From contig NC_087181.1 in assembly GCF_035594125.1 (NCBI RefSeq), positions 6,868,840-6,932,839 on the forward strand: DNA of 64,000 nucleotides. Direction: 5' to 3'. Source of the DNA: Scylla paramamosain (taxonomy: Eukaryota; Arthropoda; Malacostraca; Decapoda; Portunidae). The position numbers were made by a program, and so were the translations under genes. Below the pieces are notes generated by a model. It made no database searches and was not told where the DNA came from. It saw nothing but the letters and a program-made list of their open reading frames with translations. Positions 19,731-34,100 of this stretch are shown here, piece after piece (position 1 is the stretch's first letter; each line of letters opens with the position of its first letter).

Positions 19731-21690
19731 CTAACACGATCCAAAGCACTCATAATACTTATTTCTAATAATGTTCTTTCATTGCTTCAAATAGGGTTCT
19801 TTCCATGCATTTTATCGTTTTTTATACGTAACAAGCTAAGAAGAATACTCAAAATACTTCTCTTGGTAATCCTGTTCTTTCCCCATAAAGTGAGTTTTCC
19901 ATGCCTTTTAGCATTTTTGTATGTAAGAAGCAAAAAACACTTAAATTATCATTTTTTTGTGTTGTTGGGTATTCCCATTCAGGGGGATTTCCATGAATTT
20001 TAGCGTTTTGGTGCATAACATGCTCATAAACACCCCCAGAGAGATGTTTCTGGAAATCTTATTTATTTTCACCATAAAGACTGCTTTACATATATTTTGG
20101 AAATTTGGTACCTAACAATGCATAAAAAAAAATAACAAAATAAGCGCTTTTGGTAATATTCCGTTTTTTTTCACATATAATGCTATTTAGGTTTTGGAAC
20201 CTAAAAAAAAAACTCAAAAGCACTCATAATACAATTTTTTTTCGTAAAGTCCTCTCGCTATTCCATATAAGATACTTTGCATGAATTTTCGCGTTTTCGT
20301 ACATACCAGTGTTACTAACATTCATAACACTTGTTTGTAATAATGTTCTTTTTCTATATAAGGAGTGCTATTGAGCATTTTGTTAGCGAAGGTTTAATAA
20401 CATTCATAACACATGTGCATGTGGTAATATTGTTATGCTTCACCATATAAGGTACATTGCATGCATTTTGCAGGGTTTTTTTTTTAACTAACAAGCTCAG
20501 AAATACTCATAACACACATTTTTGATAATGTTATTCTATTTCTCCATAACGAGAGTTTTTTCATGAGTTTTAAACGTTTTGCTACATAAGAAGATCAAAA
20601 ACACAAAAATGACATCCTTTTGATGATGTTGTTTTGTAGTCCAAAATAGGGTACTTCCAAGCATTTTTATTGTTTTGGTCCCTAAAACGCTGAAAATAAA
20701 TAAATAAAAGTAAGCGTTTCTGATACTGTCGCTTCGTTTCCCTATATAGAACGCTTTCCATGTATTTTATCAGTTTGGTAACTATCAATGTAGAAAATAA
20801 CTTTCTTAATGTTGTTCTGATTCTCCACATAGAGCGTTATTCAACACAATATCGCTTTTTGGTACCTATAAGAAGCTCAAAAAGAGTCCTTATACACGTT
20901 TCTCGTAATATTGTTTCATTTTCTCATATAGCGTACTTTGCATTTATTTTAGCGTTTGTGTACGTAACAGGCTCATAAACACTCAAAATACTCGTTTTTG
21001 GTAAAGTTACTCTGTGTCTCAATTAAGAGGGTTTTTGCATCCGTTTTGGTAGGTAAGTACATCAAAAACACTAAAAAGAAACGTTTTTGATAATGTTTTG
21101 TTTTCCAGTATAGTTTTCCAGTGCTATTTGTACGTATAACAACATACAAAATTAATTTTTCTTATAATTTCATTTCGTTTCCCCTTATCAGTAGTTTTCC
21201 ATGCATTTTTCTACGTAAATAGCTAAAAACACTAGATATACAGGTTTTTGGTAAAGTTATGCTGTTTTTCCACGAAGAGATTTTAACATAGTTTTCAGCG
21301 TTTTGGTACATATCTAGCTCAAAATCACTAAAAAGAGATGTTTTTAGTAATATTGTTTTCTTTTACCATGCTTTTTATCATTTTGGTGCCTAGAACGCTC
21401 AAAAAACCCTCTAAAGACACGTTTCTGAAAATCTCGTTTCCTTTCTCCATATAATTTCCTTTGCTTGCATTTTAGGGTTTTGATACCTAACATTGAAATA
21501 CACTCAAAATACACGTTTTTTGGTCTTGATATAGTGTTTCTCCATAGTGTGGTATTGATGCGTTTCTTTGTTTTTATATAGTTCAAAATCACCCATAATA
21601 CATATTTCTAGTAATGTCTTTTCTGTTCCCCTTTTGAGACACTTTTGATAAATTTTCGCGTTTTTTGTACGTAACAGGCTGAAAACAATG

Positions 21691-21798
<108 letters not shown>

Positions 21799-24700
21799 CT
21801 TGTTTTTGGCATTATTACTCCGTTTCTCTATAAAGTTTGTTTTTGAATGATGTTGTTTTGTAGTCCAAACTAGGGTACTTAAAACCATTTTTATTGTTTT
21901 GGTCCCTAAAACGCTGAAAAATAGATAAATAACAAATACACGTTTCCTTATATAGAACGCTTTCCATCTATTTTGGCTGTTTTTCTACCTAACGATGTAA
22001 AAAAATACTCAAAATACACTTTTTTCTTAATATTGCTCTGATTCTCCACGCATTACCGCTTTTTTGTATCTAAGAAGCTGAAAAACAGTCCTTATACACG
22101 TTTCTAGTAATATTTTTTTATTTTCTCATATAGGGTACTTTGCATGTATTTTAGCACTTATATACGTAAGAAGCTCATAAACACTCAGAATACTCGTTTT
22201 TAGTAATGTTATTCTGTGTCTTAATTAACAGGGTTTTGCATCCGGTTTGGTAGGTAAGTACACGAAAAACACTAAAAAGGAAGGTTTTGGATAATGTTTT
22301 GTTTTCCAATATAGCGTACATACTGCTATTTATACGTACAAAAACATGCAAAAGTCATGTTTCTCAAAATGTCGTTTCGTTTCCCCTTATAAGTAGTTAT
22401 CCATGCATTTTTCTACGTAACAAGTTAAAAAAAAAACAGTAGATATACACGTTTTTGGTAAAGTTATGCTGTTTTTCTCCACGAAGGGATTTTAACAGTT
22501 TTCAGCACAAAAACACTAAAAAGAGACGTTTTTAGTAATATTGTTTTCTTTTACCATATACGGTGCTTTCCATGCTTTTTATTGTCTTGGTGCCTAGAAC
22601 GTTGAAAAAAAAAAAAAAAAACTCTAAAGATCTCTAAATCTGGTTTCCTTTCCCCATATAAGGTCCTTTGCTTCCATTTTACGGTTTTGATACCTAACTG
22701 TGAAATACACTCAAAATATGCATTTTTGATTATGATATAGTGTTTTTTCATATACAGTGGTATTGATGCGTTTTTTTTTCTTATATAGCTCAAAAACACC
22801 CATATTACATAATTCTCGTAATGTCTTTTTCGTAGGATTTTTATTGTTTTGGTCCCTAAAACGCTGAAAAATAAATAAATAAAAATACACGTTTCTGGTA
22901 AAGTAGGTTCGTTTCCCTATATAGAACTCTTTCCGTTTATTTAGTGTTTTTGGTACCTAACAACGTAAAAAATCACTGAAAATACACATTTTTCTTAAAG
23001 TTGTTCTGATTCTCCACACAAAGCGTTATTCAACGCTTTATCGCTTTTTGGTACTTATAAAGCTCAAAAACAGTCCTTATACACGTTTCTCGTAATGTTG
23101 TTTCATTTTATCAAATAGGGTACTTTGCATGTATTTTAGCGTTTATGTATAACAAGCTCATAAACACTCAAAATACCCGTTTTTGCTAATGTTACTCTGT
23201 GTCTCAATTAAGGGGGTTTTGCATCCGTTTTGGTAGGTAAGTACATGAAAAACACTAAAAAAGAACGTTTTGGATAATGTTTTGTTTTCCAATATAGCGT
23301 ACATAGTGCTATTTATACGTAGAAAAAGAAAAACATGCAAAAGTCATGTTTCTTAGAATGTTGTTTCATTTCCCCTTATAAGTAGTTTCCCATGCATTTT
23401 TCTACGTAACAAGCTAAAAAAGCGATAGATATACACTATTTGGGTGAAGTTATGCCGTTTCTCCACGAAGAGATTTTAACATAGTTTTCAGCGTTTTTGG
23501 TACATATCTAGCTCAAAAACACATAAAAGAGACGTTTTTGGTAATATTGTTTTCTTTTACCATATACGGTACTTTCCATGCTTTTCATCGTTTTGGTGCC
23601 TAGAACGGTCAAAAATCCCTCTAAAGACATATTTTTGAAAATCTCGTTTTCTTTCCTGGTATAAGGTTTTTTGCTTGCACTTCAGGGTTTCGATACCTAA
23701 CTGTGAAATACACTCAAAATACACGTTTTTGGTCATGATATAGTGTTTTTCTATATAGAGTGGTATTGATGCGTTCCTTTGTTTTTAATATAGCTCAAAA
23801 ACAACCATAATACAAATTTCTCGTAATATCTTTTCCGTTCCCCTTTTTAAGATACTTTCCATTAATTTTTGGCGTTTTTGTAGGTAACAGGCTGAAAACA
23901 AAAATTTTCTTTTTTTTTTTTGTATTGATACTCTGTTTCTCTATAAAGTGTGTTTCTGCATGATGTTGTTTTGTAGTCCAAAATTAAAAAGTCCAAACAC
24001 TGTGTCTCAATTAAGGCGGTTTTGCATTCATTTTGGTAGGTAAGCACATCAAAAACACTAAAAAGGAATATTTTTGATAATGTTTTGTTTTCCAATATAG
24101 CGTACATAGTGCTATTTATACGTATAAAAACATGCAAAAGTCAAGTTTCTTAGAATGTCGTTTCGTTTCCCCTTATAAGTAGTTTTCCATGCATTTTTCT
24201 ACGTAACAAGCTAAAAAAAAAAAAAAAAAACTAGATATACACGTTTTTGGTAAAGTTATGCTGTTTCTCCACGAAAGTATTTTAACATAGTTTTCAGCGT
24301 TTTGGTACATATCTAGCTCAAAAACATTAAAAAAAGATGTTTTTGATAATATTGTTGTTATACGATGATTTCAATGCTTTTCATCGTTTTGGTGCCTAGA
24401 ACGCTCTAAAGGCACGTTTCTGAAAATCTCGTTTCCTTTCCCCATATAAGTTCCTTTGCTTCCATTTTATTGTTTTGAAACCTAACTGTGAACTACACTC
24501 AAAATACACGTTTTTGGTCATGGTATGCGTTTCTTTGTTTTTATATAGCTGAAAAACACCAATAATACATATTTCTCGTAATGTCTTTTCCGTTCTCCTT
24601 TTAAGATACTTTCGATGAATTTTGGCGTTTTTGTACATAACAAGCTGAAAACAATAAAAAAAAATCCTTGTTTTTTGGTATTGTTACTCCGTTTCCCTAT

Positions 24701-24818
24701 AAAGTGTGTTTTTGCATGATGTTTTGTAGTCCAAAATAGGGTACTTCCAATAATTTTTTATTGTTTTGGTCCCTAAAACGTTGAAAAATAAATGAATAAA
24801 AATACACGTTTCTGGTAA

Positions 24819-25024
24819 GGGAGACACCATGGTATAGTGGGACCGCGCGCTTTGAGGGCCATGTGGTCATCAGGTGCACGGGTTGGAATCCTTTCTATGG
24901 TCCGAGGGCAGGAAGGGGTAACTGTTCCCAAATTCCAAATCCAAAGTCATTTATCAGGAGGCACCTTCTCAGCCCTGACAGACTAGGGAAACTAGACGAA
25001 AAGTCGAAAAAGAAAAAAAAAAAA
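24819..25024 (+). mobile_element. tRNA-derived SINE, left arm
   Basis: A ~206-bp insertion unlike the satellite. Near its 5' end is TGGTATAGTGG (24830-24840), a good RNA polymerase III A box, followed about 40 bp later by GGTTGGAATCC (24881-24891), a good B box. A tRNA-unrelated body and an A-rich tail (25012-25024) follow. It is flanked by a 15-bp direct repeat, ACACGTTTCTGGTAA (24804-24818) and ACACGTTTCTATTAA (25025-25039), consistent with a target-site duplication inside the monomer. The head does not look like an intact tRNA. The mobilising partner is not visible. Confidence 0.85.
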
Positions 25025-27012
25025 ACACGTTTCTATTAATGTCGCTTCGTTTCCCTATATAGAACGTTTTCCATGTATTTTGGCAGTTTGGTACCAAACA
25101 ATGTAAAAAAAAATACTCAAAATACATGTTTTTCTTAATGTTGTTGTGATTCTCCATATAGAGTTTTCTTCAACGCGTTATCGCTTTTTGGTAGCTAAGA
25201 AGCTCAAAAAGTCCTTAAACACATTTCTCGTAATGTTATATTTTCTCATATGGGGTACTTTGCATGTATTTTAGCGTTTATTTACGTAACAAGCTCATAA
25301 ACACTCAAAATACTCATGTTTGGTAATGTTACTCTGTCTCAATTAAGGGGATTTTGCATCCATTTTGATAAGGTTTTGTTTTCCAATACAGCTTGCATAG
25401 TGGTATCTATACGTATTAAAACATGCAAAAGTCATGTTTCTCAGAATGTCGTTTCGTTTTCCCTTATAAGTAGTTTTTCTTGCATTTTTCTACGTAACAA
25501 GCAAAAAAAAAAACACTAAATTCACACGTTTTTGGTAAAGTTATGTTGTTTCTCCACAAAGGATCCAAAGCACTCATAACACATATATCTCGTAATGTTC
25601 TTTCACTAGCTCAAATAGGATTCTTTCCATGCATTTTGTCGTTTTATACATGAGCTAAAAAAAAAAAGATTAATAAATAAATAAAAGATTGTCAAAATCC
25701 TTGTTTTTGGTAATGTTATTATTTTTTTTTTCCATGAAGTGTGTTTTGCTTCTGTTTTAGCATTTTGGTATGTAAGAAGCTAAAAACTCTCATTGGATAC
25801 GTTTTTTGTAAAGTTTGGTATTCCATACGAAGTGATTTCCATGCATTTTAGCGTTTTGGTGCATAGCATGCTGATAAACACTTCAAAAAACATGTTTCTG
25901 GACATGTTTATTTTCTTCATTAAGGATGCTTTCCATGCATTTTGGTAGTTTGGTGCCTAAATATGCAAAAAAAGTAAATAAATAAATAACACTCAAAATG
26001 CTTGTTTTAGGTAATGCTTCATTTTTTTCTACATATAATGCTATTGATGTGTTTTTACGTTTTGGAACCTAATCATCTCAAAAACATTCATAATACATTT
26101 ATTTTTCGTAATGTCCTCTTTTTTTTTAATTCCATTTAGGAAATTTTGCATCAATTTTTGCGTTTTCGTATATACCAATGTTACTAACACTCATAACACG
26201 CCTTTTTGGTAATGTTCTGTTTCTACCTATAGAGTGCTATTGAGCGTTTTGTTAGCTAATGTCAATAACATTCATAATACATGTGTGTGGTAATATTGTT
26301 ATGTTTCACCACATATGGTACATTGCATGCATTTTGCCGTTTCATGTGCCTAACAAGCTCAAAAGCATTCTTTTTTTTTTTTTTTTTGTCTTTTTTTCAT
26401 CAATTAGCGTTTTGCATGAGTTTCAGCATTTTATTACGTAAGAAATTCAAAAACACACAAAAGACACCTTTTTGGTAATGTTGTTTTGTACTCCAAAATA
26501 GGGTACTTTCCGACCATTTTTATTATTTAGGTGCGTAAAACGCTAATAAAAAATAATAAAAATACACGTTTCTGGTAATGCTTCGTTTCCCTATATAGAA
26601 TGATTCGCATGCATTTTACAAAACAATCGAAAGTCGAAAAAGACAGGTTCCTGGAAATCTCGTTTCCTTTGTTTGTGCTTTGCTTGTATTTTTGTTTTGG
26701 CACCTAACAGTGCGGAATTCACACAAAATACAAGATTTTGGTAATCTTCTGCTTCTTCATATAGTGAGTTATTCACGAGTTTTAGGGTTCTGGTAATAAA
26801 TAAACTTAAAACACTAATAATATATGTTTTTTTTTGTGTAATGTGTTTTTGTTTACTCCTATACGATACTTTGCATGCATTGCCGCGTTTTTTTACGTAA
26901 AAAGCTCAAGACAATAAAAGTAATCGTTTTCGGTAATATTATTCTGTTTCTGTATAAAGGGTGTTTTTTTTTTTTCAGTCGTTTTATCGTTTTTCGTACG
27001 TACTTCATAAAC

Positions 27013-28555
27013 TTCAAAGACATAATTTAAGTGTTTTCTGCTTGTTAAGTAGAAAACTGCAAAAAAATGCATGGAAAATACCCTATTAGGGAAACTAAAA
27101 AAAATTACGGGGGAATGTATATTATTAGAGATTTACAGCTTCTTAGGTTCCAAATGCTAAAATGAATGAATAAGCACTCTATATAAACAGAACAACATTA
27201 TGAAAAATCTTTATTTTGATTGTATTTCACATTCCTAGGTGCCAAAACGTCAAAATGCACGCAAACCACCCTATTTGGAAAAGGAAACGAAATTTCTAGA
27301 AATGTGTCTTTTGTGTGTTTGTGAGCGTGCACGAAAATGATAAAAACATGGAAAACACCCTGTTTTCGAAAACATTACATTATAAAAAAGTCTCATTTTC
27401 AGAGTTATTGAGTTACTTTAGTACCAAAACGCAAAAATGCATGCAAAACACATTTTACGGAGAAACAAGTAATGGAGTAACATTACGAGAGACGTGTAGG
27501 TTTGAGTGTTTTTGAGTTTTCAGGCACCAAAATATTAAAACGCATGAACACAACTCTATATGGAGAAAGAGAACAATTTACCAAAATCGTGTATTTATAA
27601 TGTTTTTCACATTGTTAGATACGAAAATTCCAAAATACATGCAAAGACTCCTATATGGTGAAACGAAACGGAATTACGTGTCTTTTAAGTGTTCTTAAGC
27701 CTGAGAGACACCAAACACTATAAAGCATGGAAATCACCCTATAAGAGAATACTAAACAAGTCGAAAAATATGTTTTATGAGTGCTTTTCAACTTCATACC
27801 TACCAAAACGCTGAAATGCATCCAAAACACCTTTTATGAAGACAGAGAATAACATTACAAAAAAAAAAAGTATTTTGGTTGTTTTTAAGTTTATTACGTA
27901 GATAATGTACACTATATGAAAAAACTGATAGCACTCTATATGGAAACATAAAACAATATTACCTAAAACGTGTAATTTAAGTGTATTTTACATTCTTGGG
28001 TGACATAACGCCAAAATGTATGAGAGCACACTATACGCAAAAAAAAAAAAGTCCACAAAAATGTGTCTTTACGAGCATATTATGCAGAAAAGAAGAAAAA
28101 AAAAACTGAAAAGCATATCAAACACCCTATATACGAAAAAAAGTGTCTTTTGAGTGTTTTTGATCTACTTACGTAACAAAACAGTAAAACGCATGAAAAG
28201 CACTGTTTATTGTAAAAGAAAACATTAAATTTACAAAAAAACAAAACAAATGTTTTAAGAGTTTTGAGCTTGTTACGTACATAAACGTCAAAAAGCATGC
28301 AAAGAATATATATGAAGAATTTCTATATGATGAAACAGAACATTAATAAAAACGTGTATTTCGAGTGTATTTCATATTGTCAGATTCTAAAATGTCAAAA
28401 TATGTATAAATCTCCCTATATTGAGAAAGAAATAAAATTTTCAAAAATCTGTCTTTTGAGAGTTTATGTACGTGCTAGACACTAAAACACTAAAAAGCAT
28501 GAAAAGCACCCTATATGAGAGATGAAAAATCATTACGAATTTTTTTTTTTTCAGC
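27013..28555 (-). repeat. Spacer between palindrome arms: single-copy stretch of reverse-oriented satellite
   Basis: 1543 bp with no inverted partner in the window. Its monomers are reverse-oriented and run without a break into the right arm (…TTTTTCAGC then GTTTATGAAGTACG). At 27012/27013 the forward left arm abuts it in mid-monomer (TTCATAAAC then TTCAAAGACATAATTT). The novel junction is therefore on the left side of the spacer. No gene is seen. Confidence 0.85.
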
Positions 28556-30568
28556 GTTTATGAAGTACGTACGAAAAACGATAAAACGACTGAAAAAAAA
28601 AAAAACACCCTTTATACAGAAACAGAATAATATTACCGAAAACGATTACTTTTATTGTCTTGAGCTTTTTACGTAAAAAAACGCGGCAATGCATGCAAAG
28701 TATCGTATAGGAGTAAACAAAAACACATTACACAAAAAAAAACATATATTATTAGTGTTTTAAGTTTATTTATTACCAGAACCCTAAAACTCATGAATAA
28801 CTCACTATATGAAGAAGCAGAAGATTACCAAAATCTTGTATTTTGTGTGAATTCCGCACTGTTAGGTGCCAAAACAAAAATACAAGCAAAGCACAAACAA
28901 AGGAAACGAGATTTCCAGGAACCTGTCTTTTTCGACTTTCGATTGTTTTGTAAAATGCATGCGAATCATTCTATATAGGGAAACGAAGCATTACCAGAAA
29001 CGTGTATTTTTATTATTTTTTATTAGCGTTTTACGATAAAATAAATAATAAATAATATAAATAATAAAAATGGTCGGAAAGTACCCTATTTTGGAGTACA
29101 AAACAACACTACCAAAAAGGTGTCTTTTGTGTGTTTTTGAATTTCTTACGTAATAAAATGCTGAAACTCATGCAAAACGCTAATTGATGAAAAAAAAAGA
29201 CAAAAAAAAAAAAAAAAAAGAATGTTTTTGAGCTTGTTAGGCACATGAAACGGCAAAATGCATGCAATGTACCATATGTGGTGAAACATAACAATATTAC
29301 CACACACATGTATTATGAATGTTATTGACATTAGCTAACAAAACGCTCAATAGCACTCTATAGGTAGAAACAGAACAACATTACCAAAAAGGCGTGTTAT
29401 GAGTGTTAGTAACATTGGTATATACGAAAACGCAAAAATTGATGCAAAATTTCCTAAATGGAATTAAAAAAAAAGAGGACATTACGAAAAATAAATGTAT
29501 TATGAATGTTTTTGAGATGATTAGGTTCCAAAACGTAAAAACACATCAATAGCATCAATGTAGAAAAAAATGAAGCATTACCAAAAACAAGCATTTTGAG
29601 TGTTATTTATTTATTTACTTTTTTTGCATATTTAGGCACCAAACTACCAAAATGCATGGAAAGCATCCTTAATGAAGAAAATAAACATGTCCAGAAACAT
29701 GTTTTTTGAAGTGTTTATCAGCATGCTATGCACCAAAACGCTAAAATGCATGGAAATCACTTCGTATGGAATACCAAACTTTACAAAAAACGTATCCAAT
29801 GAGAGTTTTTAGCTTCTTACATACCAAAATGCTAAAACAGAAGCAAAACACACTTCATGGAAAAAAAAAATAATAACATTACCAAAAACAAGGATTTTGA
29901 CAATCTTTTATTTATTTATTAATCTTTTTTTTTTAGCTCATGTATAAAACGACAAAATGCATGGAAAGAATCCTATTTGAGCTAGTGAAAGAACATTACG
30001 AGATATATGTGTTATGAGTGCTTTGGATCCTTTGTGGAGAAACAACATAACTTTACCAAAAACGTGTGAATTTAGTGTTTTTTTTTTTTTGCTTGTTACG
30101 TAGAAAAATGCAAGAAAAACTACTTATAAGGGAAAACGAAACGACATTCTGAGAAACATGACTTTTGCATGTTTTAATACGTATAGATACCACTATGCAA
30201 GCTGTATTGGAAAACAAAACCTTATCAAAATGGATGCAAAATCCCCTTAATTGAGACAGAGTAACATTACCAAACATGAGTATTTTGAGTGTTTATGAGC
30301 TTGTTACGTAAATAAACGCTAAAATACATGCAAAGTACCCCATATGAGAAAATATAACATTACGAGAAATGTGTTTAAGGACTTTTTGAGCTTCTTAGCT
30401 ACCAAAAAGCGATAACGCGTTGAAGAAAACTCTATATGGAGAATCACAACAACATTAAGAAAAACATGTATTTTGAGTATTTTTTTTTACATTGTTTGGT
30501 ACCAAACTGCCAAAATACATGGAAAACGTTCTATATAGGGAAACGAAGCGACATTAATAGAAACGTGT

Positions 30569-30771
30569 TTTTTTTTTCTTTTTCGACTTTTCGTCTAGTT
30601 TCCCTAGTCTGTCAGGGCTGAGAAGGTGCCTCCTGATAAATGACTTTGGATTTGGAATTTGGGAACAGTTACCCCTTCCTGCCCTCGGACCGTAGAAAGG
30701 ATTCCAACCCGTGCACCTGATGACCACATGGCCCTCAAAGCGCGCGGTCCCACTATACCATGGTGTCTCCC
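30569..30771 (-). mobile_element. tRNA-derived SINE, right arm
   Basis: Mirror copy of the SINE at 24819-25024, with A and B boxes on the minus strand (B box at about 30699-30709). The same flanking repeat is present (30554-30568 and 30772-30786). It differs by a shorter A tail and by CTACGG for CTATGG just past the B box. The shared insertion site shows that it is one insertion duplicated with the arm, not two insertions. Confidence 0.85.
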
Positions 30772-32747
30772 TTACCAGAAACGTGTATTTTTATTCATTT
30801 ATTTTTCAACGTTTTAGGGACCAAAACAATAAAAAATTATTGGAAGTACCCTATTTTGGACTACAAAACATCATGCAAAAACACACTTTATAGGGAAACG
30901 GAGTAACAATACCAAAAAACAAGGATTTTTTTTTATTGTTTTCAGCTTGTTATGTACAAAAACGCCAAAATTCATCGAAAGTATCTTAAAAGGAGAACGG
31001 AAAAGACATTACGAGAAATATGTATTATTGGTGTTTTTCAGCTATATAAAAACAAAGAAACGCATACCATGACCAAAAACGTGTATTTTGAGTGTAGTTC
31101 ACAGTTAGGTTTCAAAACAATAAAATGGAAGCAAAGGAACTTATATGGGGAAAGGAAACGAGATTTTCAGAAACGTGCCTTTAGAGCGTTCTAGGCACCA
31201 AAACGATGAAAAGCATTGAAATCATCGTATAACAACAATATTATCAAAAACATCTTTTTTTAATGTTTTTGAGCTAGATATGTACCAAAACGCTGAAAAC
31301 TATGTTAAAATCCTTTCGTAGAGAAACAGCATAACTTTACCAAAAACGTGTATATCTAGTTTTTTTTTTTAGCTTGTTACGTAGAAAAATGCATGGAAAA
31401 CTACTTATAAGGGGAAACGAAACGACATTCTAAGAAACTTGACTTTTGCATGTTTTTATACGTATAAATAGCACTATGTACGCTATATTGGAAAACAAAA
31501 CATTATCAAAAATATTCCTTTTTAGTGTTTTTGATGTGCTTACCTACCAAAATGAATGCAAAACCGCCTTAATTGAGACACAGTGTTTGGACTTTTTAAT
31601 TATGGACTACAAAACAACATCATGCAGAAACACACTTTATAGAGAAACAGAGTATCAATACAAAAAAAAAAAAAAATTTTTGTTTTCAGCCTGTTACCTA
31701 CAAAAACGCCAAAAATTAATGGAAAGTATCTTAAAAAGGGGAACGGAAAAGATATTACGAGAAATTTGTATTATGGTTGTTTTTGAGCTATATTAAAAAC
31801 AAAGGAACGCATCAATACCACTCTATATAGAAAAACACTATATCATGACCAAAAACGTGTATTTTGAGTGTATTTCACAGTTAGGTATCGAAACCCTGAA
31901 GTGCAAGCAAAAAACCTTATACCAGGAAAGAAAACGAGATTTTCAAAAATATGTCTTTAGAGGGATTTTTGACCGTTCTAGGCACCAAAACGATGAAAAG
32001 CATGGAAAGTACCGTATATGGTAAAAGAAAACAATATTACCAAAAACGTCTCTTTTATGTGTTTTTGAGCTAGATATGTACCAAAAACGCTGAAAACTAT
32101 GTTAAAATCTCTTCGTGGAGAAACGGCATAACTTCACCCAAATAGTGTATATCTATCGTTTTTTTTAGCTTGTTACGTAGAAAAATGCATGGGAAACTAC
32201 TTATAAGGGGAAATGAAACAACATTCTAAGAAACATGACTTTTGCATGTTTTTTTTTTTCTACGTATAAATAGCACTATGTACGCTATATTGGAAAACAA
32301 AACATTATCCAAAACGTTCTTTTTTAGTGTTTTTCATGTACTTACCTACCAAAACGGATGCAAAACCCCCTTAATTGAGACACAGAGTAACATTAGCAAA
32401 AACGGGTATTTTGAGTGTTTATGAGCTTGTTATACATAAACGCTAAAATACATGCAAAGTACCCTATTTGATAAAATGAAACAACATTACGAGAAACGTG
32501 TATAAGGACTGTTTTTGAGCTTTATAAGTACCAAAAAGCGATAAAGCGTTGAATAACGCTTTGTGTGGAGAATCAGAACAACTTTAAGAAAAATGTGTAT
32601 TTTCAGTGATTTTTTACATTGTTAGGTACCAAAAACACTAAATAAACGGAAAGAGTTCTATATAGGGAAACGAACCTACTTTACCAGAAACGTGTATTTT
32701 TATTTATTTATTTTTCAGCGTTTTAGGGACCAAAACAATAAAAATCC

Positions 32748-32885
32748 TAGGAAGTACCCTATTTTGGACTATATAATAACATAATGCAAAAACACACTTT
32801 ATAGAGACAAAAAAAAAAAAAACTATTTTTTTTTATTGTTATGAGCCTGTTACGTACAAAAACGCCAAAATTCATCAAAAAGGGG
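32748..32885. repeat. ~137-bp satellite segment present only in the right arm
   Basis: Between AAAATCC and TACGAAAAAGACATTACG the right arm has a stretch containing GTACCCTATTTTGGACTA and a poly(A) run. The left arm joins the two sides directly (TTTTTCGTA then GGATTTTTATTG near 22835). The extra sequence is normal HOR content, so the left arm has the deletion. A 2-3 bp microhomology (TA/GTA) is at the join. Confidence 0.75.
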
Positions 32886-33918
32886 TACGAAAAAGACATT
32901 ACGAGAATTATGTAATATGGGTGTTTTTGAGCTATATAAGAAAAAAAAACGCATCAATACCACTGTATATGGAAAAACACTATATCATAATCAAAAATGC
33001 ATATTTTGAGTGTATTTCACAGTTAGGTATCAAAACCGTAAAATGGAAGCAAAGGACCTTATATGGGGAAAGGAAACCAGATTTAGAGATCTTTAGAGTT
33101 TTTTTTTTTTTCAACGTTCTAGGCACCAAGACAATAAAAAGCATGGAAAGCACCGTATATGGTAAAAGAAAACAATATTACTAAAAACGTCTCTTTTTAG
33201 TGTTTTTGTGCTGAAAACTGTTAAAATCCCTTCGTGGAGAAAAACAGCATAACTTTACCAAAAACGTGTATATCTACTGTTTTTTTTTTAACTTGTTACG
33301 TAGAAAAATGCATGGATAACTACTTATAAGGGGAAACGAAACGACATTTTGAGAAACATGACTTTTGCATGTTTTTGTACGTATAAATAGCAGTATGTAC
33401 GCTATATTGGAAAACAAAACATTATCCAAAACCTTCCTTTTTAGTGTTTTTCGTGTACTTACCTACCAAACCGGATGCAAAACCCTGTTAATTAAGACAC
33501 AGAATAACATTACTAAAAACGAGTATTCTGAGTGTTTATGAGCTTCTTACGTATATAAGTGCTAAAATACATGCAAAGTACCCTATATGAGAAAATAAAA
33601 AAATATTACTAGAAACGTGTATAAGGACTGTTTTTCAGCTTCTTAGATACAAAAAAGCGGTAATGCGTGGAGAATCAGAGCAATATTAAGAAAAAAGTGT
33701 ATTTTGAGTATTTTTTTTACATCGTTAGGTAGAAAAACAGCCAAAATAGATGGAAAGCGTTCTATATAAGGAAACGTGTATTTGTTATTTATCTATTTTT
33801 CAGCGTTTTAGGGACCAAAACAATAAAAATGGTTTTAAGTACCCTAGTTTGGACTACAAAACAACATCATTCAAAAACAAACTTTATAGAGAAACGGAGT
33901 AATAATGCCAAAAACAAG

Positions 33919-34100
<182 letters not shown>

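Noticed and set aside
24819..24895. A tRNA gene
   Set aside because: A and B boxes are present, but I cannot fold a normal cloverleaf with acceptor stem and anticodon arm. The A-tailed body and target duplication identify a SINE.
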